Source: a candidate division KSB1 bacterium (GTDB taxonomy: Bacteria; Zhuqueibacterota; JdFR-76; DREG01). From it: a stretch of DNA of 18,454 nucleotides. Positions 7,464-16,136 of this stretch are shown in pieces. Each line of letters begins with the position of its first letter. Position 1 is the stretch's first letter. The stretch lies in contig JADFJB010000042.1 in assembly GCA_022566355.1 (NCBI GenBank), positions 15,577-34,030 of the forward strand. The letters run 5' to 3'. Position numbers and translations under genes: made by a program. The notes under the pieces are model-generated. The model had not been told where the DNA came from. It searched no databases and saw only the letters and a list, made by a program, of their open reading frames with translations.

Positions 7464-7568
7464 TAAAAATATTTAATAGTTGGCTATACCTTAAATCAAA
7501 AAAGAAAAATATTTCTTCAATTTCAATATAAACAAAGAATGTATGTTGATATAAGAATGATTGGTTCT

Positions 7569-7587
7569 AAAAACCGCTAAAGCGGTT
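7569..7587 (-). terminator. Hairpin with short T run, possible terminator after uvrC
   Basis: On the minus strand AACCGCT (7587-7581) and AGCGGTT (7578-7572) form a perfect 7-bp stem, and the transcript continues TTT (7571-7569), giving five consecutive U. It lies about 175 nt past the uvrC stop. It may equally be one half of a paired palindromic repeat with the hairpin at 7607-7637. Confidence 0.4.
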
Positions 7588-7606
7588 GAAAAACATTCAT
7601 AATCCT

Positions 7607-7637
7607 ATTAACACCCTGGCTTAAGCCAGGTGTTAAT
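7607..7637. repeat. Near-perfect 31-nt palindrome
   Basis: ATTAACACC (7607-7615) pairs with GGTGTTAAT (7629-7637), and the central TGGCTTAAGCCA (7617-7628) is itself self-complementary. The only imperfection is a bulged C at 7616. With the hairpin 20 nt away at 7572-7587 it forms a pair reminiscent of REP/BIME-type elements. Confidence 0.7.
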
Positions 7638-7762
7638 GACAAAAAAACAATATGTTATAACCGTTTCAAAGCAATGACCTTTTTAATTATCATTTTAAAT
7701 CTTGTTCAGCCTGTCTTAATACTTTGAAGAATAAGGACACATTATTATGATGATCCCAAATT

Positions 7763-9613
7763 TTACGAATGGCTTGATTTATTACCATTTTTGAAGTGAT
7801 CATACAGTTTTTCAGCCACCGTCTCAGGAATACCATCCACTGCTTTCAAGTCATTTACATTAGCAACTTTAAGCCCGCGTATCGATCCGAAATGTTCGAT
7901 CAGTAGTTTCCTGCGTTTCGGACCTATTCCGGGAATTTGATCAATTTCTGACATGGTTAGCCGTTTGGTCCGCAAAGTTCGATGAAACTTCACTGCAAAA
8001 CGATGTGATTCATCTCTAACCTGTTGTAATAATTTAATTGCCGGAGAACTTTTGGGAATATTTTGAGGATCGGGAAAATCCGGAATAAATACTTCTTCCA
8101 GTTTTTTCGCTAAAGAGATGATCGGCTGCTCATCAAGACCTAGTTCTTCCAGCGAAGCAAGAGCGCTGGATAGCTGTCCCTTGCCGCCATCAATCAAAAT
8201 TAAATCAGGCAGCTCTGCTTTTTCATCCAACTGTCGGCGATAGCGGCGAAACACAACTTCCTTCATCATCGCAAAATCATTAATACCATCGACACTTCTA
8301 ATCTTAAAATGCCTGTAATTTGATTTGCTTGGCTTGCCATTGATAAAACACACCATGGATGCGACCGGGTCTGTGCCGGAGATATTTGAAATATCAAATG
8401 CTTCAATTCGTTTTGGCAGTCTTTGCAGCGACAAAACTTCCTGCAAAGCTGAAACCGGTCCGGCAATTTTTTCCTCTTTTTCTTTCATCTTTTGCAGTTT
8501 AAGCTCTCCAAGTAGTAGCTTCGCATTTCGAGTGGCCAGGCGAACCAATTTGGCTTTTTCACCCTTTTTAGGCGCGATCAATGTAACTTTCGCTTCGCGC
8601 TTCTGCGTGAGCCAATTTTCAAATTCAATAGGATCATCAACATCCTCGGGTATAAATATTTCGCGTGGGATAAAATCAACTTTTACATAATACTGCTGCA
8701 AAAAGGCGTGCAATATTTCCCGGGTCGATTGATCTAAATATCGGCTCAGGAAAAAATGATTCCGGCCTACGATCTTACCTTCTCTCACTTTAAAGATGAT
8801 GCCGCAAGCCGTGTCATCTTCACTGGCAATTCCGACCACATCCCGATCGATATCATCATTCGAAACGACTTTCTGCCGTGCTCGAAAAATCTCGATGGCA
8901 TTAACCTGGTCACGAATCCTGGCTGCTTTTTCAAATTCCATTGCCCGGGCAGATTTGCTCATCTCTTCACGCAACTGTTTAACTACTTTGGCTTCTTTAC
9001 CTTCTATGAAAGCTACTGTTTGATCAATAATTTTATTATAATCAGCTTCAGTTATTAAACCTTCACATGGACCTAAACAGCGATGAATATGGAAATCCAG
9101 ACACAATTTTACTTTACGATTTTTAACTGTATCTTCGTCCAATCGGTAATTACAACTGCGGATGGGGAAAATTCTTCTGACCGCTTTTAATAATCCTCGC
9201 ATAGTATGAACATCTGTGTAGGGGCCAAAATATTTAGAGCCATCACGCACAATATTCCGAGTCGGGAATATCCTCGGAAATTCCTCTTTTGTGACTCGAA
9301 TGTAAGGAAAACTTTTGTCATCTTTCAAATTGATATTGTAGCGTGGTTTATATTCTTTGACCATGTTGGCCTCGAGAATGAAAGCCTCGGACTCGGAATC
9401 CGTAGCAATCCATTCCAGATCACCAATTTTCTTAACCAGGGCGGAAAACTTTGGCCCCTCAAACCTGCCTTTCTGAAAATAGCTTCTGACCCGAATTCGC
9501 AGATTTTTAGCTTTACCTACATAAATTACCTTGCCCTGTTTATTTTGAAAAAGATACACCCCTGGATTCTTGGGAAGACTACCGAGTTTCTTGGTTACAT
9601 TTTGTGCAGGCAT
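7763..9613 (-). CDS. uvrC: Excinuclease ABC subunit UvrC
   Basis: UvrC makes both incisions in nucleotide excision repair after UvrA/UvrB damage recognition. The 616-residue protein is full length. In order it has an N-terminal GIY-YIG nuclease (NPGVYLF, VIYVGKAKNLRIRV, about 16-44), four conserved cysteines typical of the UvrC iron-sulfur site (RSCNY and LCLDFHIHRCLGPC), the UVR motif that binds UvrB (AMEFEKAARIRDQ, about 226-238), the RNase H-like C-terminal nuclease (IEAFDISNISG, DLILIDGGKGQL), and a tandem helix-hairpin-helix end (IDQIPGIGPKRRKLL, VDGIPETVAEKL). It is the last gene of the close-packed run, 45 nt after nadA. The ATG at 9613 has only a weak Shine-Dalgarno sequence. Confidence 0.97.
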   Translation of the reverse strand: MPAQNVTKKLGSLPKNPGVYLFQNKQGKVIYVGKAKNLRIRVRSYFQKGRFEGPKFSALVKKIGDLEWIATDSESEAFILEANMVKEYKPRYNINLKDDKSFPYIRVTKEEFPRIFPTRNIVRDGSKYFGPYTDVHTMRGLLKAVRRIFPIRSCNYRLDEDTVKNRKVKLCLDFHIHRCLGPCEGLITEADYNKIIDQTVAFIEGKEAKVVKQLREEMSKSARAMEFEKAARIRDQVNAIEIFRARQKVVSNDDIDRDVVGIASEDDTACGIIFKVREGKIVGRNHFFLSRYLDQSTREILHAFLQQYYVKVDFIPREIFIPEDVDDPIEFENWLTQKREAKVTLIAPKKGEKAKLVRLATRNAKLLLGELKLQKMKEKEEKIAGPVSALQEVLSLQRLPKRIEAFDISNISGTDPVASMVCFINGKPSKSNYRHFKIRSVDGINDFAMMKEVVFRRYRRQLDEKAELPDLILIDGGKGQLSSALASLEELGLDEQPIISLAKKLEEVFIPDFPDPQNIPKSSPAIKLLQQVRDESHRFAVKFHRTLRTKRLTMSEIDQIPGIGPKRRKLLIEHFGSIRGLKVANVNDLKAVDGIPETVAEKLYDHFKNGNKSSHS

Positions 9614-9658
9614 GCTAAACTTTTTATTCCGGGTGACGGGTAAAAATATTTAAAAATT

Positions 9659-10693
9659 TTAACCAATCGCAAGCATTCTTTGTACAGCATTATAGGCTCT
9701 GGCCCTGATATCTTCCGGAACTTCAATAACGTATCGATTGAATTTCAAAGCATTCAAAGTTTCTTCAAGTGTAATTTGATTCATATGTGGGCACCTGACA
9801 CTGCAAAATCGCAGCATTTCTTTTTCCGGGTTGGCGGCGGCAACATTATCTCCCATGGAACACTCCGTTAACAATAAATATCTTTTGGCGGTCGTTTTTT
9901 CCACATACTTAATCATCGCAGTTGTGCTTCCGGAATAATCGGAAGCTAACACAACTTCCGGGCTGCATTCGGGGTGAGCCAAAATAATCACATCTTCAAA
10001 TTGCGCACGAGCATTTTTTATATCTTCAACAGTAAATTTATCGTGAACTTCACATAAGCCATGCCACCCGATGAGCTCGTAATCTTGATTCTTCCGGGAA
10101 TCTCCGTTACCGTTACCATTTGGGAAAATGATTTTTTTGCCGGTTTCTCTTGCAACATTCCTGGCTAAATATTCATCCGGGAGAAAAATGACAGTATCCG
10201 TATCCAAAGATTCTACAACGGCAGCTGCATTCCCGGAAGTACAACAGATATCAGATTCGGCCTTTACGTCAGCATAAGTATTGATATAAGTCACCACCGG
10301 GATTCCCGGGAACCGGCTTTTCAGATTGCGAACGTCTTCTGCCGTGATGCTGGCGGCTAAAGAACAACCTGCCTCTTTGGCCGGCAACAAGACCGTTTTC
10401 TCCGGATTTAAAATCTTGGCAGTTTCTGCCATAAACCGGACGCCGCAAAATATGATAATGTCTTTGTCGGTTTCCGCTGCCTTGCGGCTAAGCTCTAAGG
10501 AATCCCCACCATAATCCGGGACAAAATGGAACAATGCCGGCTCCATATAATTATGGCCCAAAATTACAGCATTTTTTTCCACTTTCAATCGGTTGATTTC
10601 GTAAACCAATTCCGCTTTATAACGCAATTCAAATTCCGGCACAATACGATTTAGTTTTAATCTCATTTGTTCATAAATTTTTTCGACTGACAA
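9659..10693 (-). CDS. nadA: Quinolinate synthase NadA
   Basis: NadA condenses iminoaspartate with dihydroxyacetone phosphate to quinolinate using a [4Fe-4S] cluster. The 344-residue protein has the expected cluster ligands Cys110 (KEAGCSLA), Cys243 (HPECSPEVV) and a Cys in CSVRCPHM (297 or 301). Other family features are LGHNYMEPALFHFVPDYGGDSLELS near residue 45 and VTYINTYADVKA and TSGNAAAVV in the middle. Residues 190-202 are an Asn/Gly-rich loop (FPNGNGNGDSR) that looks like a small insertion relative to the short forms. The start is a TTG supported by GGAGG 7 nt upstream. nadC lies 74 nt upstream. No nadB is in the window. Confidence 0.97.
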   Translation of the reverse strand: MSVEKIYEQMRLKLNRIVPEFELRYKAELVYEINRLKVEKNAVILGHNYMEPALFHFVPDYGGDSLELSRKAAETDKDIIIFCGVRFMAETAKILNPEKTVLLPAKEAGCSLAASITAEDVRNLKSRFPGIPVVTYINTYADVKAESDICCTSGNAAAVVESLDTDTVIFLPDEYLARNVARETGKKIIFPNGNGNGDSRKNQDYELIGWHGLCEVHDKFTVEDIKNARAQFEDVIILAHPECSPEVVLASDYSGSTTAMIKYVEKTTAKRYLLLTECSMGDNVAAANPEKEMLRFCSVRCPHMNQITLEETLNALKFNRYVIEVPEDIRARAYNAVQRMLAIG

Positions 10694-10767
10694 CTTAATA
10701 CCTCCAAATTAATCATTATTTGATTTGTACGTTATAAAGTTCTCCGAAAATCTATTTTGCTTCATTT

Positions 10768-11634
10768 TTAATCTAATAAAAAACTAATATCCAATGCTTT
10801 TACCGAATGAGTCAACATACCAACAGAAACATAGTTTATACTTGTTGCAGCAATCGAACTGACATTTTCCAAAGTTACATTTCCCGATACTTCTAAAGGG
10901 ATTTGTCCTTTCGTAATACTCACGGCTTTTCTTATTTCTTCAATAGTCATATTATCCAAAAGAATTCTATTCGCGCCAAGTTCAAGCGCCTCTCTTAACT
11001 CGGCATGATTCTTTACTTCTATCTCAATTTCCAGGTTTTGTTTATGCTCTTTTAATCCTTTTTTTATTGAATTTACTGCACTGGATATGGAGCCTGCCAG
11101 TTTAATATGATTCTCCTTTATAAGCACCATATCATGCAGTCCAAAGCGATGGTTTTCACCCCCACCTAAACGTACCGCCCATTTATCCAGAATGCGTAAA
11201 CCCGGTACAGTCTTTCGTGTGTCAAGAATTACGGTTTCAGTACCTGCTATCCTTTCTACAAATTTACTGGTTAATGTAGCGATACCTGACATTCGCTGCA
11301 AAAAGTTCAAGGCAACTCGTTCGCCTGCCAATAATTCATAAGCAGAACCACAAATATCGGCAATGATAGAGCCGCGCTCAACCCGGCCGCCATCCTGGAA
11401 TAAATTAGTGAACCGGATCTTATTATCCAGGCAATCAAACACCATTTTGGCAACAGCTAAACCTGCAATGACTCCGGCTTTTTTACCAATGAATTTACCT
11501 TTGATTACGTGATCGCTACCCTCTAATAACGATGAGGTTATATCACCTTTGCCGATGTCTTCTTTTAAAGAACGTTCAACAATTTCTTTTATTTTCGCTG
11601 AATCAATATTATCTAATTTTAATCCTGAATTCAT
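10768..11634 (-). CDS. nadC: Nicotinate-nucleotide pyrophosphorylase (carboxylating), NadC
   Basis: NadC converts quinolinate and phosphoribosyl pyrophosphate to nicotinate mononucleotide with loss of CO2. The 288-residue length is typical. Motifs seen are EDIGKGDITS (about 22-31), ALNFLQRMSGIATLT, ILDTRKTVPGLRILDKWAV with the following LGGGENHRFGLHDMVLIKENHI, EIEVKNHAELREAL, ILLDNMT, LEVSGNVTLEN and YVSVGMLTHSVKALDISF. It starts 15 nt after the permease stop, without a clear Shine-Dalgarno sequence, so it is probably co-transcribed. Together with nadA it covers the last two steps to nicotinate mononucleotide. Confidence 0.97.
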   Translation of the reverse strand: MNSGLKLDNIDSAKIKEIVERSLKEDIGKGDITSSLLEGSDHVIKGKFIGKKAGVIAGLAVAKMVFDCLDNKIRFTNLFQDGGRVERGSIIADICGSAYELLAGERVALNFLQRMSGIATLTSKFVERIAGTETVILDTRKTVPGLRILDKWAVRLGGGENHRFGLHDMVLIKENHIKLAGSISSAVNSIKKGLKEHKQNLEIEIEVKNHAELREALELGANRILLDNMTIEEIRKAVSITKGQIPLEVSGNVTLENVSSIAATSINYVSVGMLTHSVKALDISFLLD

Positions 11635-11649
11635 ATATTTTTTGTTGTT

Positions 11650-12969
11650 TCAACCTGATTTAACTTGTTTCTTTTTAAAAAAGTAAAATAAGGGCAACCC
11701 AATGAGTAAAAGTGTCAACCCGGCGCCGGCCTGCAGAGGCCTTTCGATTAAAGTATTGATTACAAACCAGGAAGAAATCAGGATAAAAACCAATGGAGTG
11801 AATGGATAACCTAATGTTTTATAAGGACGATGGGCTTCTTTCCTTTTGAATCTAAATAAGATAACCACACATGCTGCTAATGTAAAAAATATCCAATCCG
11901 TAAAAGTAACGTAGGTAATCACGTCTTCGAATGTACCCCAAAAAATCAAAATGACAATTGCCCATATCGATTGCAAAATGACTGAGTTAACCGGAGTTTG
12001 GTATTTGGGATGCACTTCCGCAATCTTTTTGAAAAATAAACCATCTCGAGCCATGGCAAAATAGATCCGGGGGGCGGAAAGTGTGTAGATCAAAGCCGTT
12101 CCAAGCGTTGATATTGCGATGATCACAGCTACCAAGAACCCACCATTTGGAACGACTTTACTGACTGCATCCGCAGCAATACTTTCCGATCGGGCCATTT
12201 CTGCTACCGGCATAAGAAACAAGTAACTAAGATTGGTCAGCATATAAACCACTGTCACCACAAAAGCTCCGATAACCATCGCTTTTGGGATGGTTGAACT
12301 GGCATTCTTCGCTTCTCCTGATAAGTAAGATGCATGTTGCCATCCGCCGTATGACCAGAGCACTCCCACCAGGGCAAGGCCAAAAGCGCTGAGCAAACTT
12401 CCACTTGAGGAGATTACGAGAGGATCATTAGTTTGCAAAGTCGTAAAGGATCCCATGAATAAACCGATCCCAATCACGGTTGCAATCCCGATCAATTTGA
12501 GTCCGGTAAACAGATTCGAGAAATATTCAACAAGTTTTACCCGGAATATATTGATAACCGTGATGCAAACAATGGCAAGTATTGCAACCCATAATTTGCC
12601 GGATTCACCCATTGGAAAGATAAAAGACAAATAATAGCTAAATGCGATGCATAAAGCCGCAATTGCACCCGAGTTAATCACCGTAAAATAAGCCCATCCG
12701 TACATGAAACCGGCAATATCTCCATAAGCTTCTTTTAAATAGACATACACACCGCCGGCTTTAGGAAACATACCTCCCAATTCCGCAAAGGTAAGCGCTC
12801 CTGTTAAAGCGATTATACCTCCTACTGTCCAGACAATCAAAATAAGTGTTGGAGACGGCAAATGGCTGGCAATTTGAGAGGGCGTTATAAAAATACCGGA
12901 GCCGATACACGAACCAATTGCAACCATCGTTAGCCCGTAAAGGGACAATTCTTTTCTGAGTTCAGTCAT
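11650..12969 (-). CDS. APC-superfamily amino-acid permease
   Basis: This 439-residue integral membrane protein has about 12 hydrophobic segments and the APC signature GSCIGSGIFITPSQIA at the first helix (about 19-34). Later features include AELGGMFPKAGGVYVYLKEAYG and GWAYF after helix 2, and SAPRIYFAMARDGLFFKKIAEVHPKYQTPVNS before helix 9, typical of the LAT/basic-neutral exchanger branch. It probably exchanges or imports amino acids across the inner membrane. The substrate cannot be read from sequence. The ATG is 16 nt after the aminotransferase stop and has no obvious Shine-Dalgarno sequence, so translation may be coupled to the upstream gene. Confidence 0.9.
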   Translation of the reverse strand: MTELRKELSLYGLTMVAIGSCIGSGIFITPSQIASHLPSPTLILIVWTVGGIIALTGALTFAELGGMFPKAGGVYVYLKEAYGDIAGFMYGWAYFTVINSGAIAALCIAFSYYLSFIFPMGESGKLWVAILAIVCITVINIFRVKLVEYFSNLFTGLKLIGIATVIGIGLFMGSFTTLQTNDPLVISSSGSLLSAFGLALVGVLWSYGGWQHASYLSGEAKNASSTIPKAMVIGAFVVTVVYMLTNLSYLFLMPVAEMARSESIAADAVSKVVPNGGFLVAVIIAISTLGTALIYTLSAPRIYFAMARDGLFFKKIAEVHPKYQTPVNSVILQSIWAIVILIFWGTFEDVITYVTFTDWIFFTLAACVVILFRFKRKEAHRPYKTLGYPFTPLVFILISSWFVINTLIERPLQAGAGLTLLLIGLPLFYFFKKKQVKSG

Positions 12970-12985
12970 AGGTTATGTTAGAATA

Positions 12986-14137
12986 TCAACACGCCATTTC
13001 AGGTAATAATTTAGCTAAAGCTACCATCAATTTTTCTACATCTTGTTCAGTGTTATATCCTTGTATGGATATTCGAATGAGGGACTTATCCCGACACTCC
13101 ATAACCGGAATTTCGATATTGAATTCATCGTAAAGCCGTTGTTTAAATAGCTCCCGGTCCATAGTGGGTAAAGGCTGGGCAACCATTTGTTGGAACCATC
13201 CGTCATTTCCCGGACAAATAGGATCCAGTCCGGTTACTTCAATGAGTTGACTTCGAGCTGAAAGTGTCAATTCATGACACTTTTTTAGGATTGTCTGCCA
13301 TTCATCTTTCTGCCAGAATTTGATTGCTGCAGAAACTGAAAGATAAGCCGCGATATCCCTGGTCCCCTGGAATTCATTCTCCTGGATGAATGGTGAATCC
13401 TCTACAGATTTATTTCCCCAGCTGACGATCAAAGGCTCGATTAGAGATTGAACCTCTGGTCGGGCATATAAAAAAGCACACCCTTTTGGTGTTAAGAGCC
13501 ATTTATGGCAATTCCCGGAATAAAAATCGATACCCATTTCTTCGAGATCGATGGGTACCTGACCGGGACCATGAGCGCCGTCGACAAGTAGTATAATGCC
13601 TGCATCTTTTGCTCGTATGGTCAATTCCTTCAGCGGCATCGTGAGCGCTGTTGGTGATGTGATATGGCTAATAAACAGCACTTTGGTTCGATTTGTAACC
13701 CCGGACCAGATTGTCTCAATGACTTGTTCTTTTGATTCTATTGGCAATCGTAACGGCTGCCGGACATATTTCGAACCTCGTTTTTGACAAATAAATTGCC
13801 ACATGCGATCCATAGCGCCATATTCATGATCTGTGGTTAATATTTCATCGCCGGGCTCTAATTTTAATGAGTGTGCGACAATGTTCAGTCCTGTCGTTGC
13901 ATTTGGCACGAAAAAGAGATTCTCGCCGCTGGTGCCTAAAAATGTCGCCAATAATTTCCTGGCTTTCTGCATTAAAGTTCCGTGTCGACGACCCAGGAAC
14001 TCTACCGGTTGTTGTTCCAGTTCAAGTTGCCAGTTTTGGTATACTTCAAAAACAGGCTTGGGACAAGCGCCAAATGAACCATTGTTCAAAAATACAATGT
14101 CAGGCCGGATATAAAAGAGATCGCGAACGTTGTTCAT
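12986..14137 (-). CDS. PLP-dependent class V aminotransferase (isopenicillin-N epimerase-like)
   Basis: This 383-residue fold-type I PLP enzyme has an N-terminal FLNNGSFGACP, the cofactor-contacting FVPNATTGLN (about 76-85), VDGAHGPGQVPID (Asp186 pairs with the pyridine nitrogen) and SGNCHKWL with the Schiff-base Lys212. The C-terminal domain ends with LIRISIQGYNTEQDVEKL. This organisation matches the CefD-like branch of class V enzymes, which includes epimerases, lyases and desulfurases, so the reaction is not known. AAGGA sits 6 nt before the ATG. clpS ends 69 nt upstream and the permease starts 16 nt downstream, suggesting a shared transcript and a role in amino-acid use. Confidence 0.88.
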   Translation of the reverse strand: MNNVRDLFYIRPDIVFLNNGSFGACPKPVFEVYQNWQLELEQQPVEFLGRRHGTLMQKARKLLATFLGTSGENLFFVPNATTGLNIVAHSLKLEPGDEILTTDHEYGAMDRMWQFICQKRGSKYVRQPLRLPIESKEQVIETIWSGVTNRTKVLFISHITSPTALTMPLKELTIRAKDAGIILLVDGAHGPGQVPIDLEEMGIDFYSGNCHKWLLTPKGCAFLYARPEVQSLIEPLIVSWGNKSVEDSPFIQENEFQGTRDIAAYLSVSAAIKFWQKDEWQTILKKCHELTLSARSQLIEVTGLDPICPGNDGWFQQMVAQPLPTMDRELFKQRLYDEFNIEIPVMECRDKSLIRISIQGYNTEQDVEKLMVALAKLLPEMAC

Positions 14138-14206
14138 GAAGATCCTTTTTTGATGATATTATGCATTCTTATTTGTTTATTCATCATAATTGCAGTACTA
14201 ATATCT

Positions 14207-14590
14207 CTAAGCGGATTCCGCTGGTTCAATCGTAGCCGACATTGATCCTTTGCAATGGGGTATTCTCCAATCAGCACCATAAGCATGAATCTGGTCACGC
14301 CGATGTTCGGCCCGCTCCTTATTTGTCGTATCAACAATTACCCTGCCGGCGCTATCCACTTCGCATGCCATCTGGAATGCTTTTGACTGGATATACCCGA
14401 AAATACTCATCAGCATTTCGATCACATAATCATAAGTGTGGTTACTATCATCCAATAACACAACATTATAGAGAGGCACCAACCTGGTTTTTGGTTTTTT
14501 CTTCGAAATTTTCTTCGTTTTCGGAAGGGAAATTGTACCCGGTTTTCCAACAGATTTATTTGGACTCTCAAAACCAAATGCGTCAGCCAA
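14207..14590 (-). CDS. clpS: ClpS-family adaptor of the Clp protease, divergent pocket
   Basis: ClpS delivers N-degron substrates to the ClpAP/ClpCP protease. The 127-residue protein has a flexible Lys/Pro-rich N-terminal tail (1-37) and then the ClpS fold: LYNVVLLDDSNHTYDYVIEML (from 40), AFQMACEVDSAGR (71-83), AEHRRDQIHAYGAD and SMSATIEPAE. By manual alignment with E. coli ClpS, pocket residues Asn34, Asp35, Asp36 and His66 correspond to Asp47, Asp48, Ser49 and Asp79, so the alpha-amino-binding His is not kept. A few extra residues (RIPHCKG) precede the last strand. The start is a TTG overlapping the stop of the aldo/keto reductase gene (TTGGCTGA), with GGGAG about 9 nt upstream, so translation is probably coupled. 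Confidence 0.88.
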   Translation of the reverse strand: MADAFGFESPNKSVGKPGTISLPKTKKISKKKPKTRLVPLYNVVLLDDSNHTYDYVIEMLMSIFGYIQSKAFQMACEVDSAGRVIVDTTNKERAEHRRDQIHAYGADWRIPHCKGSMSATIEPAESA

Positions 14591-16136
14591 GCTGCAAATC
14601 TCCCAAAATTTGATTTGCGTTTTCTATTTTTCCCGAAGCAAATGTGTCTAATGCATCCGCCACATACTTCATTTTTCGCATACCCAAAAGGACACAATCT
14701 ACCCCTCCGGTTGAACTTAATATTCGCAATGTTTTTTGGGAGAGAGTTGAAGAATTTGTCAAATCAGGACAAAGCGTACTTAATTTCCCTGAGATCTCAT
14801 TTGAATGTAGTGCTACCTGGTTTTCATAATGAAGCGTTATGACTTCACACAATTTCCTAACGATTTGCATATATTTCTTCGACCAATTCTGCCATGCAGT
14901 GTCGGCTTTCAATTTTTTATTGATATAATTTATGTATGAAGCAATCTGCGGAATGAGAATATTTTCTTTGACATGATCCCATTGAGACCAACTTTGAAAA
15001 CTCTCCAGGGAAAATTTTAATTGTCCGGAGATCAGGAATACTTTTTCCAGACTTTCTTTTGAAATTTCACCCAGCAATTTTTCGATGATCTCTGTAGTAA
15101 AAACAGATTCGACTTCCTGCAGTTCTTGTAAATGAACCTCAAATTGTTCCCGAATGATGTTTGGGTCCGTTTCGCGAAAACTGGCTAAGCGAACCATACT
15201 ATCCTTTGCCATTGCATTTAATGGCCGGTTGACCAGCGTGGCCAATTGGTTTTCACTGGCGAAATCAAGCAAGGACAACTTATCGGAAACCTGGTTTAAA
15301 GTTAAACAAGCGCCGGTTTCATAAAGGTTGAACGGAAATTGAATCACTTGAAAATGATGACCGCTGGAAATCTCATTGGCAATGTCATAAACCTTTTCTA
15401 ATGAAGTGAACTCAAAATCCTGAGATGAATTAGGAAATGTGTTGGAAGAAATCCCATAATATTGAATTTTTCCTTCGGCTACTTTCTGCTCCATCCATTC
15501 GAAGGCCAATTTTATCCGCCTGTAGTATTCTTCCCTGGCAGCTCTCAAATCAAGTTCTGCTTTTTTCCGGGCGTCCGAAAGAAAATATTCAGGATTGTGC
15601 AACAGGTAAGCATCCAGATGATCTAATTGCAATCGTGATAATGACAAACGCAATTGATCCTGCAAAAAATCCGGGTGAATACAGTGCCAACAGCCGTCCA
15701 TATATTTGACCATGTCCGGAAAAGGGTTGCCACCACTTTCCCGATCTTGAACCAAATTTAAATTTTGTCCCTGCACATAACCGACCTTGGAAACGACAAC
15801 TACTTCATCTCGAGAAATTTGTTTGATTGCACTCAATTCTTGCAGAGTCTTACCAATTAATAACTCACTGCCGCCATCGGTGTAATTACTGGAGGTATCG
15901 ATCAGGTTAATGCCATTCAGGAAGGCGTGATTTAAAGCCGCGGCATGCTGTTCAGAGGAATTGTGCACACGATAGCCGCCAAAACCGACCTGGCTGACTG
16001 ACCAACCGGTATTGCCGAACTGGCGAATAGCGCTGGAATTGAAATTTTTATCCTGGAGTTTTTTGAAATAATTTGATGTTGCTTCGGGAGTAGCCATTTT
16101 ATTTTTTTTATCTATTCCCTCTTTCCTGGCTGCCAT
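14583..16136 (-). CDS. Aldo/keto reductase with a long C-terminal extension
   Basis: The first roughly 300 residues are an aldo/keto reductase TIM barrel, a NADPH-type oxidoreductase. Using the ATG at 16136, the catalytic tetrad is Asp80 (LIDTSSNY), Tyr85, Lys117 (VVVSKVGY) and His180 (YLLHNPE); GRTGWSVSQVGFGGYR-like residues mark the barrel start and YYGISSN a later strand. About 190 further residues follow, largely helical, without a motif I recognise; a final LLGMRKMKYVADAL matches the usual barrel end, so much of this material may be inserted before the last barrel helix rather than appended. The ATG at 16136 has AAGGA 9 nt upstream and overlaps the adenosyltransferase by 25 nt; an ATG at 16097 is the alternative without overlap. 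The 3' end overlaps clpS by 8 nt. Substrate unknown. Confidence 0.85.
   Translation of the reverse strand: MAARKEGIDKKNKMATPEATSNYFKKLQDKNFNSSAIRQFGNTGWSVSQVGFGGYRVHNSSEQHAAALNHAFLNGINLIDTSSNYTDGGSELLIGKTLQELSAIKQISRDEVVVVSKVGYVQGQNLNLVQDRESGGNPFPDMVKYMDGCWHCIHPDFLQDQLRLSLSRLQLDHLDAYLLHNPEYFLSDARKKAELDLRAAREEYYRRIKLAFEWMEQKVAEGKIQYYGISSNTFPNSSQDFEFTSLEKVYDIANEISSGHHFQVIQFPFNLYETGACLTLNQVSDKLSLLDFASENQLATLVNRPLNAMAKDSMVRLASFRETDPNIIREQFEVHLQELQEVESVFTTEIIEKLLGEISKESLEKVFLISGQLKFSLESFQSWSQWDHVKENILIPQIASYINYINKKLKADTAWQNWSKKYMQIVRKLCEVITLHYENQVALHSNEISGKLSTLCPDLTNSSTLSQKTLRILSSTGGVDCVLLGMRKMKYVADALDTFASGKIENANQILGDLQLG

Noticed and set aside
7307-7531. 74-codon plus-strand ORF between truD and uvrC
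   Set aside because: It spans three of the repeat elements, has no recognisable motif, and its composition matches the AT-rich spacer, so it is most likely chance.
12986-14137. Cysteine desulfurase dedicated to the NadA cluster
   Set aside because: The sequence follows the isopenicillin-N epimerase-like branch and lacks the SufS or IscS active-site loop; a lone Cys near the C-terminus is not enough.
14422-14697. 91-codon minus-strand ORF across the aldo/keto reductase and clpS junction
   Set aside because: It is a shadow frame of two well-supported overlapping genes.
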